NCBI RefSeq assembly: GCF_900215605.1
Contig: NZ_OBEL01000001.1
Span: forward strand, 310,001-374,000
Direction of reading: 5' to 3'
DNA length: 64,000 nucleotides
Source: Cohaesibacter gelatinilyticus
Lineage (GTDB): Bacteria > Pseudomonadota > Alphaproteobacteria > Rhizobiales > Cohaesibacteraceae
The notes beneath the pieces are model-generated. The model did no database searches. It saw only the letters and a program-made list of their open reading frames with translations, and was not told the DNA's origin. Every line of letters starts with the position of its first letter. The stretch's first letter is position 1. Positions 29,351 through 37,779 of the stretch are shown here, piece by piece. The position numbers were made by a program, and so were the translations under genes.

Positions 29351-30052
29351 TCAATTTGAAGACGTATCACTGCGCTCATAGATCGGGCGAAAGCTGAAGC
29401 GGTGATACGGACATGGGCCAAGCGTATCCAAGGCCTCCAAATGAGCCTTGGTGCCGTAGCCCATATGTTTTTCGAACCCGTAACCGGGATAGAGCAACCC
29501 GAGCCGTTTCATCATCCGGTCGCGTGCCACCTTGGCAACGATTGAGGCGGCTGCAATGGATACAGAGCGACTATCTCCTTTGACGACGGCTTCCCCACGT
29601 ACAGGGCTGTCGGAGGGAATATCACGTCCGTCGAACAAACCATAACTTGGCTGAACGGCAAGGCCGCGAAGAGCGCGGCTCATGGACCATAAAGTGGCTG
29701 CACGAATATTCATCTGATCAATTTGTGCAGCTGATGCAGAGGCTATGGCGACATGTGCTGAAAGACAAATCTCTTCAAAAAGAGCATCGCGCTTTTTCTC
29801 ACTTAGCTTTTTGGAGTCATTCAATCCAACAGGAATGTTCTGACGATCCAATATAACAGCTGCAACAACCACTGGCCCTGCCAATGGTCCGCGTCCAACC
29901 TCGTCAATCCCGGCAACCGGACCGCCACTTAATCGAAATCCATGATCCTCAAGAGAGGCGTCCGGGCCATCCTGATTTGGGAAAAACAAATCGCTCTGTC
30001 GTGCTTTGGACTTGGATTTTTTTGAATGTTTGGGCTGTTCGGATTTTGTCAT
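29351..30052 (-). CDS. rnhB: Ribonuclease HII
   Basis: A 233-residue RNase HII, which removes ribonucleotides from DNA and RNA primers. The active site is complete: GIDEVGRGPLAGPVVVAAV with the Asp-Glu pair, DSKKLSEKKR, and the later DGRD and AAASIVAKVARDRMM. An N-terminal Lys/Ser-rich extension of about 40 residues is longer than in E. coli. The ATG at 30052 is chosen over a TTG one codon earlier. It lies 11 bases after the NrtR-like gene, so they share a transcript. Confidence 0.95.
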   Translation of the reverse strand: MTKSEQPKHSKKSKSKARQSDLFFPNQDGPDASLEDHGFRLSGGPVAGIDEVGRGPLAGPVVVAAVILDRQNIPVGLNDSKKLSEKKRDALFEEICLSAHVAIASASAAQIDQMNIRAATLWSMSRALRGLAVQPSYGLFDGRDIPSDSPVRGEAVVKGDSRSVSIAAASIVAKVARDRMMKRLGLLYPGYGFEKHMGYGTKAHLEALDTLGPCPYHRFSFRPIYERSDTSSN

Positions 30053-30063
30053 CAATTGAAGCT

Positions 30064-31119
30064 TTATCGTGAAGATCCGTTTCCACGGCCACCAAGCTTG
30101 AGGCCTGGTGCCGGGCGTTCGGCAAGGACATCTCTGCGAAAATGGAACAGAGCAGCAGGTCGCCCACCGGTAGCCGTGGAATGCATGCCCGTTGGTTCCA
30201 CCAACTGCCCTTGTTCCACAAGCCGACGGAAATTCTGTTTGTGCAAATGGCGACCGGAAATGGCTTCGACACTGGCCTGCAATTGGGTGAGCGTAAAAGT
30301 CTCTGCCATCAATTCGAAGACAATGGGGCGATATTTGATCTTGCCGCGCAACCTGGAAATTGCAGTCGCAAGAATGCGCCGGTGATCCATTTGCATGGCG
30401 CGGCCCAACAATACCGAATTCTCTGGTTGATGGTTTGCCCCACGATCGGAATAGAATTCTGCAACCAGACCAGCTTCATACAGAAGCTCGTAGCGTTCCA
30501 ATACCCGTTCCTCGTCCCAAGGCGTGCCTTCCATACCGAAGAAAAGATGCATTCTCTCTTCGCGGCTAAGCGATCGATGTGCATCTTCTGGTCCAGCACT
30601 TTTCAACCAATCCAGCAGTGCTGGCAGGATGGTTTTGTCGAGCAGGGCGGGGCGTCCATTGCGCCAGTCTTCCCATGGGAAATAATCGTACCAGCTACGC
30701 CATTGTGCGCCTAGGGCTGCCAGCGCTTCGTTGGAGTCACTGGATTGCGGCCCGTCAGTACGATGAGTAAGGGCAAGATATCCAATGGAGACTTCATGAG
30801 GGCCTTCTTGTTCGGCATCAAAAGCGCGTCCGCGATCACCAAAGGAATAGAGCTGTTCCATATAGCCGAGTTTCAACGCCGTTTGTTGCTCTACCCATGC
30901 TCGAAGGCCAGCTTCCAGTGTTCGGTGGCGACCTGGATCGAAAGGACCATAAGGTAGAGCTCCGAGAATGGACTGGCCATCAGCGGTTTTGTCTGCCTGG
31001 TCTTTGGACACGGAAAGATTGATTTCCAGAATGACTGGCATGAGGTCGTGAACGGCTATGATGGCGGCGTTCAGGCCGATTGCAATGGAACGAGAAGAGC
31101 GAGGCGTCGAATCAGACAC
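30064..31119 (-). CDS. NrtR-like NAD-biosynthesis regulator (degenerate Nudix plus winged helix)
   Basis: About 351 residues. The N-terminal half is a Nudix-type fold in which the Nudix box is decayed (around LEAGLRAWVEQQTAL; the EE pair and final Gly are lost), so hydrolase activity is unlikely. The C-terminal part carries the NrtR winged helix (FELMAETFTLTQLQASVEAISGRHLHKQNFRRLVEQGQLVEPTG). NrtR proteins sense ADP-ribose and repress NAD synthesis genes; the same is inferred here. GTG codons at 31128 and 31119 are possible starts; the latter has AAGGTG at better distance. It follows an HD hydrolase and a phosphatase on the same strand. Confidence 0.75.
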   Translation of the reverse strand: MSDSTPRSSRSIAIGLNAAIIAVHDLMPVILEINLSVSKDQADKTADGQSILGALPYGPFDPGRHRTLEAGLRAWVEQQTALKLGYMEQLYSFGDRGRAFDAEQEGPHEVSIGYLALTHRTDGPQSSDSNEALAALGAQWRSWYDYFPWEDWRNGRPALLDKTILPALLDWLKSAGPEDAHRSLSREERMHLFFGMEGTPWDEERVLERYELLYEAGLVAEFYSDRGANHQPENSVLLGRAMQMDHRRILATAISRLRGKIKYRPIVFELMAETFTLTQLQASVEAISGRHLHKQNFRRLVEQGQLVEPTGMHSTATGGRPAALFHFRRDVLAERPAPGLKLGGRGNGSSR

Positions 31120-31270
31120 ACATATCACCTTGATCTGGAAAATCTTGGATAATCAAACCATAAGGGATGATGTGCCGCAATTGGTTTAAAAAGAAACCAA
31201 CATGACAAAACGACTTTGAGAAAAATGAATGCCGATTTTGAACGGTTGAAGGTCAGTCGGAAGAAGCAGT

Positions 31271-31786
31271 TCAAGCAGGACCGATATGGGGCATTGCAAA
31301 TACATCACCTTCATAGCAATTGGCACCGCGACCGATGCGTTCAATTGCAGCGACCATTCGACCGTCACGATTGAGCATATCGTCAGCGAGCGCCACAAGC
31401 CATTGATTTGGGGTGGCGGATGGTGACGCAGCTCTCAAATCTTGCGCAATTCTGTCTTCATCCATGGTTGGATTCAAGGCACAAGAGGCGATATAGGCAG
31501 AGGCGGTGGAACGGCTGACACCAGCCCAGCAATGCAGTACCAGCGGATGCTCGCGATCCCAGTTGCGGAAGAACGAGATCAGCTTGCTGACTTGTTGCTG
31601 ACTTCCACGCTCAAACCCGGGCATGGACACCACTATATCATTCATGCCGAGAAACAGATGATTCTCCTCACGGATGCAGGCAGGGCGTTGAACCGCCATG
31701 TCACTATTGATCACACTGACCAGATGACGGGCACCGACTTCCTCGACAAGACCCGGCATTTTGGCAAGAGAGCAGACATAAAGCAT
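31271..31786 (-). CDS. Tyrosine phosphatase family protein
   Basis: A 171-residue dual-specificity-like phosphatase. The P-loop HCWAGVSRSTASAY gives the C-x5-R catalytic motif, and FLGMNDIVVSMPGF contains the conserved Asp region acting as general acid. Length and the CSLAKMPGLVEEVGARHLVSVIN opening match a group common in Hyphomicrobiales, often annotated as protein tyrosine phosphatase. The substrate is unknown. AGGA lies 9 bases before the ATG. It sits between the HD hydrolase and the NrtR-like gene on one strand. Confidence 0.82.
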   Translation of the reverse strand: MLYVCSLAKMPGLVEEVGARHLVSVINSDMAVQRPACIREENHLFLGMNDIVVSMPGFERGSQQQVSKLISFFRNWDREHPLVLHCWAGVSRSTASAYIASCALNPTMDEDRIAQDLRAASPSATPNQWLVALADDMLNRDGRMVAAIERIGRGANCYEGDVFAMPHIGPA

Positions 31787-31884
31787 CTAAAACATCCTGA
31801 GAATTGAAAAGCACGAGAAAGAGGACGACAAATCATCAATATAGATTATCCGGATTCAATCGGATAGGCCTGACGACCTGGGTA

Positions 31885-32487
31885 TCACTTGATCTGCGCA
31901 ACCAATTGAGAAAACCGCTTCAAAAACGCAGTTTCGGCTTGTTGGGTACCCCATGGAGTAAAATCCAGATGATCTGGTGTAATACCATTGGGGCGGCCAA
32001 ACAACTCGGCAGCTTCGGCCATGTCAAATCCGGCAAGATGAATTGCTTCAAAATAAGCCGAGATTTTATCTGCCTTTTTGATCTGTTTCTTCAAATGTTC
32101 CGATGGTTTGGATGGAAGACCAAACCGCAAATGGATAGCAGCTTCCAATCCATCTTCGACTTTCTTGTAATCCAGGCCAATCGCCGCTTTGAAAGGCGAG
32201 ATCATATCGCCAATCACATATTCAGGAGCATCATGAAGAAGGGCCATCAAGCTCTCGACAGGTGGGCATCTTTCGTTCTGGATTTCGAGAATTTGTTCGA
32301 CGATCAAACTATGCTGAGCAACTGAAAAAGGGTGATCACCTATGGTTTGCCCATTCCATCTGGCTACGCGGGCCAATCCATGAGCGATATCTTCAATTTC
32401 TATATCAAAGGGAGAAGGATCAAGCAGATCCAGACGGCGACCGGACAACATACGTTGCCAGGCGCGAGGCACAGAACTAGAAGACAT
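31885..32487 (-). CDS. HD-domain hydrolase (YfbR 5'-nucleotidase-like)
   Basis: A 200-residue HD phosphohydrolase. Metal ligands appear as H in VAQHSLIVEQ, the HD pair in LLHDAPEYVIGDM, and the late D in KKADKISAYFEA. This is the pattern of YfbR-like 5'-deoxynucleotidases that act on dNMPs. It is the first gene of the leftward run HD hydrolase - tyrosine phosphatase - NrtR-like regulator - rnhB, joining nucleotide turnover and NAD control. Confidence 0.85.
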   Translation of the reverse strand: MSSSSVPRAWQRMLSGRRLDLLDPSPFDIEIEDIAHGLARVARWNGQTIGDHPFSVAQHSLIVEQILEIQNERCPPVESLMALLHDAPEYVIGDMISPFKAAIGLDYKKVEDGLEAAIHLRFGLPSKPSEHLKKQIKKADKISAYFEAIHLAGFDMAEAAELFGRPNGITPDHLDFTPWGTQQAETAFLKRFSQLVAQIK

Positions 32488-32667
32488 TCAAAGGCACCAT
32501 TGTCATATTCGAAACAAGAGCGAGCCTAGCGACAAATTGGTATGGGGCAAGATTTTTTTTCCTCTCTTTGATCAGAAGAGGAGGAACTAAGGGAAAACCC
32601 ATAGAAAACAGCACGTCAGTTGAGGATGACTATAAACGAAAGAGGTATTTTCTCTTGTTAATTTTAC

Positions 32668-32827
32668 CAAATACCGGTAATTTGTGCCTCATGGTCCAAT
32701 AGATGGACCTGAGAGTTTCAATTGAGTGGGGACCGATTGAATAAAGGAGTGCTACAATATCTGGCACTCCTTACTCTTTTGAAACAGGCTATAAGAGCGG
32801 CAGAATGCCGCTCTTATAGCCTGTTTC
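32668..32827. other. Hairpin-rich intergenic segment (two stem-loops and a palindrome)
   Basis: Between the HD hydrolase start and the cupin stop (32488-32854) no gene is seen. A near-palindrome surrounding TACCGGTA lies at 32668-32684. A 9-bp stem (32744-32752 with 32764-32772) is followed by a perfect 22-bp stem (32781-32802 with 32806-32827, 3-base loop). The long stem could end the leftward cupin transcript but lacks a proper T tract on that strand; a small rightward RNA is the other option. Confidence 0.5.
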
Positions 32828-32854
32828 ATTTTGGCTTTGTCTTGTTTTCTGCGA

Positions 32855-33181
32855 TTAGACACTACCAATCTTCTCGATAACCAACATCCGAGCAACACCT
32901 TGTGGATGTGCGACATGCTGATCTCCGTCCTCGGCATGACATATGTCCCCGATCTCCATGATGCGTTCTTGGATCTGAAAGCTGCCACTGGCATCTATTG
33001 TGCGAGTTCTCATGTTCACAATACCGTCCAGAACAACGAATATCTCTTCGCCGTCATTCTCATGCCAGATATACGGTTCGTCACTCCAGTGTAGTCGTAC
33101 GCTGGCTCCTTCAATATTGGTTATGTCCAGCGCTCCCCATGCTTTGTCAGCTGAAAATTCATTGGCACGATAATAACGCAT
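32855..33181 (-). CDS. Cupin-domain protein
   Basis: A 108-residue single-domain beta-barrel cupin. The motifs are EPYIWHENDGEEIFVVLDGIVNMRTR (metal His and Glu with the usual glycine) and GDICHAEDGDQHVAHP for the second His. The ATG at 33181 follows AAGGAGAG; the longer frame that starts 57 codons earlier is unlikely and would overlap the divergent regulator. It pairs with the Lrp/AsnC gene 170 bases away, which probably controls it. Ligand and reaction are unknown. Confidence 0.85.
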   Translation of the reverse strand: MRYYRANEFSADKAWGALDITNIEGASVRLHWSDEPYIWHENDGEEIFVVLDGIVNMRTRTIDASGSFQIQERIMEIGDICHAEDGDQHVAHPQGVARMLVIEKIGSV

Positions 33182-33350
33182 GCTGCTCTCCTTTATGGCT
33201 TGGTAAAACCGGTTGCTTTTCACCAAGCAAAGACCCGATAGTGCAGTAATGCCAGTGTCATTCCGACGGTTTCCGCAGTGATTATGCAGTTTGATCGGAT
33301 TCCGGAAGGCTGCATTGCAATTCTGAACTAAAAGTCGATAGGGACGGGCC

Positions 33351-33770
33351 ATGGATCAGATAGATGAAAAATTACTGGCATTATTGGCAGAGAATAGTCG
33401 TGCCAGCATCAAGACTTTGTCCGTCAATATTGGTTTGTCACGTACTGCGACAACGGAACGCCTGACCAAACTTAAGCAATCAGGGGCGATCGAAGCCTTC
33501 ACCATCCGAGCCAGCCCTCACCCTCATGCCAAACATTCGCTTCTTATGGTCAAAACTTCTGAGCCGTCCTGCGAAACACTACAGCCATGGTTTAGGGGGA
33601 TGCCAGAAATCATTCGCATGCAGTCTCTTGCAGGAGATATCGATATTGTCTTGGAGGCGGTGACACTCAAGGAAGACGCCTTGCATTGCCTGCGTGAGAC
33701 AATTCTTTCCCACCCGGCGGTCCGCGATGTTGGTATCATCTCAATTTTGAAAACGCATTTTGTGCGTTAA
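33351..33770 (+). CDS. Lrp/AsnC-family transcriptional regulator
   Basis: A 139-residue regulator with the AsnC winged helix (DQIDEKLLALLAENSRASIKTLSVNIGLSRTATTERLTKLKQSGAIEAF) and a shortened ligand-binding RAM domain ending DVGIISILKTHFVR. Lrp-type proteins bind amino acids or related metabolites as octamers. It is divergent from the cupin gene, a normal arrangement of regulator and target. A GGGACGGGCC stretch supplies the ribosome site. Confidence 0.88.
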   Translation: MDQIDEKLLALLAENSRASIKTLSVNIGLSRTATTERLTKLKQSGAIEAFTIRASPHPHAKHSLLMVKTSEPSCETLQPWFRGMPEIIRMQSLAGDIDIVLEAVTLKEDALHCLRETILSHPAVRDVGIISILKTHFVR

Positions 33771-34108
33771 CTATCTGAGAAAATATCGTCGATATCGGGT
33801 AATTTTGATCAGAAAATAAATATGAAGGTTTTTTTCAACAAAAAACGATCTGTATTTTGCCATGTGCTACAAAAATGAAAGTGGATAAATATGAGTTGTT
33901 TAGGGAAGATACTTTGAGGAATTCTAAACTGTGAAAGTCAGGATATGAGCTAACTTACTGATTTTTTAGTTTCTCTTCGTTGACAATGCGAACCATTCGC
34001 AGCATTTTGAATGCGCAAACAAGAGAGTTTCAACGGGACAGGCCCGGTCAGTTTGTTTGGCAAAATGCCCGATGGTGGGGCCTTGAACCCCGTTGATTGG
34101 AGAGAATG
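33771..34108 (+). other. Promoter region of the ferric iron binding protein gene
   Basis: About 340 bases without a gene. TGCGAA-CCA-TTCGCA (33987-34001) is a perfect 6-bp-arm palindrome about 110 bases before the start and might be an iron-regulator site; it does not match a Fur, Irr or RirA consensus well enough to name one. Confidence 0.35.
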
Positions 34109-35143
34109 ATGAAGAAGTCTACTGTCGCTACTTTTGCGGCGCTTGCAATGTCGTCCGCAATTGCAGCCCCGGCAATGGCCGAAGGTGAAGTGAATGTATA
34201 TTCCTACCGTCAGCCATTTTTGATTGAGCCGCTTCTCAAAGCCTTTACTGAAAAAACCGGTGTTAAAACCAACGTTATTTTCGCAAAGAAAGGCCTTGAA
34301 GCACGCATTGAGGCAGAAGGCGAAAACTCCCCCGCTGATATCCTGATGACCGTAGATATTGGCCGTCTTCACGGCGCGAAAATGGCTGGTATTGCTCAGC
34401 CTCTTAAATCTGACATTCTGGAAAAAAACATTCCATCTCAGTATCGCGACAAAGACGGCGAATGGTTCGGTCTGACAACCCGTGCTCGAGTGATCTATGC
34501 ATCCAATGATCGTGTGGAGCAGAACAGTATCACTTATGAAGAACTGGCCGATCCAAAGTGGAAGGGTAAGATCTGTACCCGTTCTGGTCAGCATGTTTAT
34601 TCCATCGCACTTTTCGCTTCCATGGTCGCTCATAAAGGCGAGGAAGAAGCCAAGAAGTGGCTGGAAGGTGTGAAGGCCAATCTTGCGCGCAAACCAACCG
34701 GCAATGATCGCGCTCAAGTTAAGGCGATCTATTCCGGCGAATGTGATTTGTCATTGGGTAATACCTATTATATGGGTAAAATGCAGACCAATACCAAAGA
34801 GCCAGAGCAACAGGATTGGGCGAAATCTGTCCGCATCCTCTTCCCGAACACCAATGATCGTGGCACTCATGTCAATATCTCCGGCATGCTGTTGGCGAAG
34901 TATGCGCCGAATAAAGACAATGCTGTTAAATTGATGGAATTCCTGTCATCAGGCGAAGCGCAGAAAATCTATGCCGAGGCAAACCACGAATATCCGGTTC
35001 TCGATGGTGTTGAAGCTTCAAAGCTGGTGCAGAGTTGGGGGTCCTTCAAAGCGGATAGCCTTTCTCTCAACAAGGTGGCAGACGCTCGTAAAAAAGCATC
35101 TGAGCTGGTAGATATCGTCGACTTTGACGCTGGTGCCAACTGA
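34109..35143 (+). CDS. Ferric iron ABC transporter substrate-binding protein (FbpA-like)
   Basis: A 344-residue periplasmic binding protein. The signal peptide ends at APAMA-EG. The start GEVNVYSYRQPFLIEPLLKAF and the SLGNTYYMGK segment with the two iron-binding tyrosines (Y220, Y221) identify the FbpA/FutA/AfuA family, which carries Fe(III) to an inner-membrane permease. The ATG at 34109 lies 7 bases after GGAG; a second ATG is one codon earlier. The permease is 745 bases downstream, after a structured RNA segment, and no ATPase gene is nearby. Confidence 0.92.
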   Translation: MKKSTVATFAALAMSSAIAAPAMAEGEVNVYSYRQPFLIEPLLKAFTEKTGVKTNVIFAKKGLEARIEAEGENSPADILMTVDIGRLHGAKMAGIAQPLKSDILEKNIPSQYRDKDGEWFGLTTRARVIYASNDRVEQNSITYEELADPKWKGKICTRSGQHVYSIALFASMVAHKGEEEAKKWLEGVKANLARKPTGNDRAQVKAIYSGECDLSLGNTYYMGKMQTNTKEPEQQDWAKSVRILFPNTNDRGTHVNISGMLLAKYAPNKDNAVKLMEFLSSGEAQKIYAEANHEYPVLDGVEASKLVQSWGSFKADSLSLNKVADARKKASELVDIVDFDAGAN

Positions 35144-35164
35144 TCAAATTCAGTAGTTGCTGAT

Positions 35165-35187
35165 GAGCCCGGCTCTGGTCGGGCTTC
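35165..35187 (+). terminator. Weak hairpin after the binding protein gene
   Basis: AAGCCCG-type stem (GAGCCCG with CGGGCTT) and 8-base loop, followed by only a short TCTTA. It is likely a partial terminator or 3' end stabiliser. Confidence 0.45.
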
Positions 35188-35287
35188 TTAGACAAGAATA
35201 AATTCGAAAGAAGCTTCTCGATATAATTTCAGGAGAGTGAAACGAATTATCCGAATTGGACACCTTGCCCAGCCCTAATCCGGCACA

Positions 35288-35560
35288 GACATGACCTTTT
35301 GCTTGGTCCTGCAGAAAGTCACATGTCGCTCATCAAGGTAAGTCCAATGCCGCGTTTCAGATTGTCTCGATGCAGAATTGGTCCTCTTGCATCCAAAATC
35401 TGAGCGCACTTCCCGCAAGTCCCGCTGCAAAGGGGCAAGATCTCACGGCGACTGGTCCTCACGTCAGGTCTTACTTTGCATCAAGCGGGCACAGGCAATA
35501 AAGACAGACTGGTCCTCCGTCTTTATGGAAAGGTGTCACGTTTAACGTGGCACCTTTTTC
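35288..35560 (+). ncRNA. Candidate structured RNA: four stem-loops with repeated UGGUCCU loop motif
   Basis: Four consecutive stems each show a similar apical loop. Stem 1: 35288-35327 (GACATG/CATGTC, loop TTGGTCCT). Stem 2: 35352-35407 (TCAGATT/AATCTGA outside, GATGCA/TGCATC inside, loop with TTGGTCCTC). Stem 3: 35421-35489 (CCCGC/GCGGG, TGCAAAG/CTTTGCA, AAGATCT/AGGTCTT, loop with CTGGTCCTC). Stem 4: 35499-35525 (TAAAGAC/GTCTTTA, loop with CTGGTCCTC). A perfect TATAAT lies at 35222-35227. A terminator follows at 35529. I do not recognise the family. The UCCUC part could pair with GAGGA in ribosome sites. The plus strand is favoured by the terminator. Confidence 0.7.
35529..35559 (+). terminator. 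Intrinsic terminator of the four-hairpin RNA
   Basis: Twelve-pair stem (35529-35540 with 35546-35557, one G-U pair), loop TTTAA, then a run of five T. It begins 3 bases after the fourth hairpin. Confidence 0.85.
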
Positions 35561-35888
35561 CATTTATAACCAAAAACAGTTTATGGCAAGTCCCTGATAG
35601 GCCGAACATGCCAAATTGAAGGCCAACAACAACTCGAATTTAGAAAAGTTGCAAGCTATCCCCAACAAGTAATGTTTCAAAAGCTGATGCAATGCACATC
35701 AATCGGGAGTGATTTTATCGATCGCAGGGGTCTTTTGTTCAAGGTCAAAGCACCAGATGCAAATGCGAATAAGATGCAATCTTGCTGTTTGTCGATATTT
35801 TGTGTATCAAAGTCAGGTTTACAGCCAGAGAAACAACAGACCAGCAAAGCTGGGGCGATGAATAGAAGGGTAGTGTTTTACCCTATCG

Positions 35889-37652
35889 ATGAAACGGAAG
35901 AGTTGCGTGCACGACCTCGCTGCAAATGTGAAGCAAGATCAAACCAGTATTTTGCAGGAAAAGTCTCAATCCTTTGGTCTCGTTAACCGGGTCCGGGTGC
36001 GTATCGTCAGGGCAGATCTACGCACGTGGATCGGATGGCTATTGCTTGTCCTTCTACTCTTTTTCGTTTTGGCTCCAATCGTTTCATTGCTCATTTTGGC
36101 ATTGGGGGATGCGGGTGATGTCTGGCCCCATCTGGTGCGTACCGTTTTGCCAAGGGCTGTTCTCACGACTGCTCAGATGATGCTGGGGGTGGGGTGTCTG
36201 ACAGTATTGATCGGTGTTTCAACGGCTTGGCTGGTCACAATGTGCCGTTTCCCGGGAAGGCAATTCTTTCAGTGGGCCTTATTGGTTCCGTTGGCGATTC
36301 CTACTTATATCGTGGCCTATACATCGGTTGAGTTGTTGGACTACACAGGGCCGGCTCAAAGTTTGATCCGTTGGCTATTTGGTTTTACATCTGCAAGAGA
36401 TTATTGGTTTCCGGAAATTCGAAGTTTGGGGGGAGCGATCGTCGTGATGAGCCTTGTGCTCTATCCTTACGTCTATCTCACCACTCGTGCGACCTTCATG
36501 TTGCAATCCGCTTGCTCGTTGGATGTATCTCGCACATTGGGTGCCGGTCCCATACGTCTTTTCTTCACAGTCGCGCTGCCGTTGGCGCGCCCGGCAATTG
36601 TGGTTGGCGCTACATTGGCCATAATGGAATGCCTAAATGATATCGGGGCCGTCGAGTTTTTCGGTGTCAAAACTCTGACATTCAGTGTCTATGATACGTG
36701 GCTTAATCGATCATCTCTGGCGGGTGCAGCCCAAATATCGAGCGTCATGTTGGTTGTTGTGTTGTTGTTGTTGTGGTTGGAGAGGCATGGGCGTCGCAAT
36801 CAACGCTATCACGTCACCACAAGACGTTATCAGGCGCTGCCCAGTTATTGGTTGCGTGGTTGGCGGTCCTGGGCTGCGATTGTGACTTGCAGTTTGCCTA
36901 TTTTGTTGGGTTTTGTTCTACCAACCATGGTATTATTGCGCTCCTCTTTCTATCATTGGGAAGACAATCTCAGTACAGAATTTATTCAAGCCTGCCTCAA
37001 CAGTCTTGGTCTTGCCTTGGCAGCAGCTTTGCTTACAGCCTCCATTGGAACAGCTTTGGCCTATTTGGCGCGCATTCAGGACAAGGGTTACGTGACTGCC
37101 ATTACGCGCCTGAGTTCCATTGGTTACGCTGTTCCAGGGACTGTTTTGGCAGTCGGAATTCTGATCCCGGTGGCGACGCTTGATAATTGGATCGCGTCTT
37201 CGTTGAAAAACTGGTTTGGTATTGCCGTCGGGCTTATTCTACTCAGTTCCGGTATTGCTATGCTCTATGCCTATTGTGTGCGGTTCATGGCGATGTCCTA
37301 TGGTGCAGGAGAAACAGGCTTACAGCGCATTTCAACCAATATGGAAGCTGCAGCCAGAACTCTTGGGCGAACCCCTTTTCAAACCCTGGTTTCAATTGAT
37401 TTGCCCTTGATCCGCCCGGCCTTGGTTTCCGGTGCTCTTCTGGTTTTCGTTGATGTTATGAAAGAGCTGCCCGCCACCATCCTGTTGCGTCCTTTCAATT
37501 TCGACACATTGGCTACATTGGTATATGGGCAGGCATCTCTTGAAGCATTTGAGAAAGGCTCGCTAGCAGCACTGGCAATTGTTGCGGTTGGGATTGTTCC
37601 GGTCATTCTGCTTTCCCGCACCTCAGGTCGTTCCTATATCCAGCAAACCTGA
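35889..37652 (+). CDS. Ferric iron ABC transporter permease (FbpB-like, fused two-domain)
   Basis: A 587-residue inner-membrane permease with about 12 membrane helices in two homologous halves, each with the binding-protein-dependent transport motif (RTLGAGPIRLFFTVALPLARPAIVVG near 220; RTLGRTPFQTLVSIDLPLIRPALVSG near 495) that contacts the ATPase. This fused layout is typical of FbpB/SfuB iron permeases. The N-terminal 50 residues before the first helix are unusual and the true start may lie downstream. No ATPase gene follows; a hairpin suited to the opposite strand comes 9 bases after the stop. Confidence 0.9.
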   Translation: MKRKSCVHDLAANVKQDQTSILQEKSQSFGLVNRVRVRIVRADLRTWIGWLLLVLLLFFVLAPIVSLLILALGDAGDVWPHLVRTVLPRAVLTTAQMMLGVGCLTVLIGVSTAWLVTMCRFPGRQFFQWALLVPLAIPTYIVAYTSVELLDYTGPAQSLIRWLFGFTSARDYWFPEIRSLGGAIVVMSLVLYPYVYLTTRATFMLQSACSLDVSRTLGAGPIRLFFTVALPLARPAIVVGATLAIMECLNDIGAVEFFGVKTLTFSVYDTWLNRSSLAGAAQISSVMLVVVLLLLWLERHGRRNQRYHVTTRRYQALPSYWLRGWRSWAAIVTCSLPILLGFVLPTMVLLRSSFYHWEDNLSTEFIQACLNSLGLALAAALLTASIGTALAYLARIQDKGYVTAITRLSSIGYAVPGTVLAVGILIPVATLDNWIASSLKNWFGIAVGLILLSSGIAMLYAYCVRFMAMSYGAGETGLQRISTNMEAAARTLGRTPFQTLVSIDLPLIRPALVSGALLVFVDVMKELPATILLRPFNFDTLATLVYGQASLEAFEKGSLAALAIVAVGIVPVILLSRTSGRSYIQQT

Positions 37653-37660
37653 TCATATTA

Positions 37661-37770
37661 TCAAAAAAAAGCCCGACAGAAGTCGGGCAAGGGGGCGGAA
37701 AGTGCGGCCTTATTACTGGCCGCTTAAGGCCGTCAAATTAGAAAAACTGCAAGCAACTGAAGTAGGACGA
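37661..37770 (-). ncRNA. Candidate minus-strand small RNA
   Basis: On the minus strand a GCCCGAC/GTCGGGC stem (37671-37688) is followed by eight T: a textbook terminator for leftward transcription. No leftward gene lies upstream. A second stem GCGGCC/GGCCGC (37704-37723) and a perfect minus-strand TATAAT near 37774-37779 would frame an RNA of about 100 bases, with an unpaired C-rich CCGCCCCC segment. No -35 box is clear. The hairpin may serve the permease transcript as well. Confidence 0.4.
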
Positions 37771-37779
37771 AGTCATTAT

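Noticed and set aside
33911-33929. Possible Irr-type iron box (TTCTAAA half) before the iron-binding protein gene
   Set aside because: Only one half matches; the other half diverges at four of seven positions.
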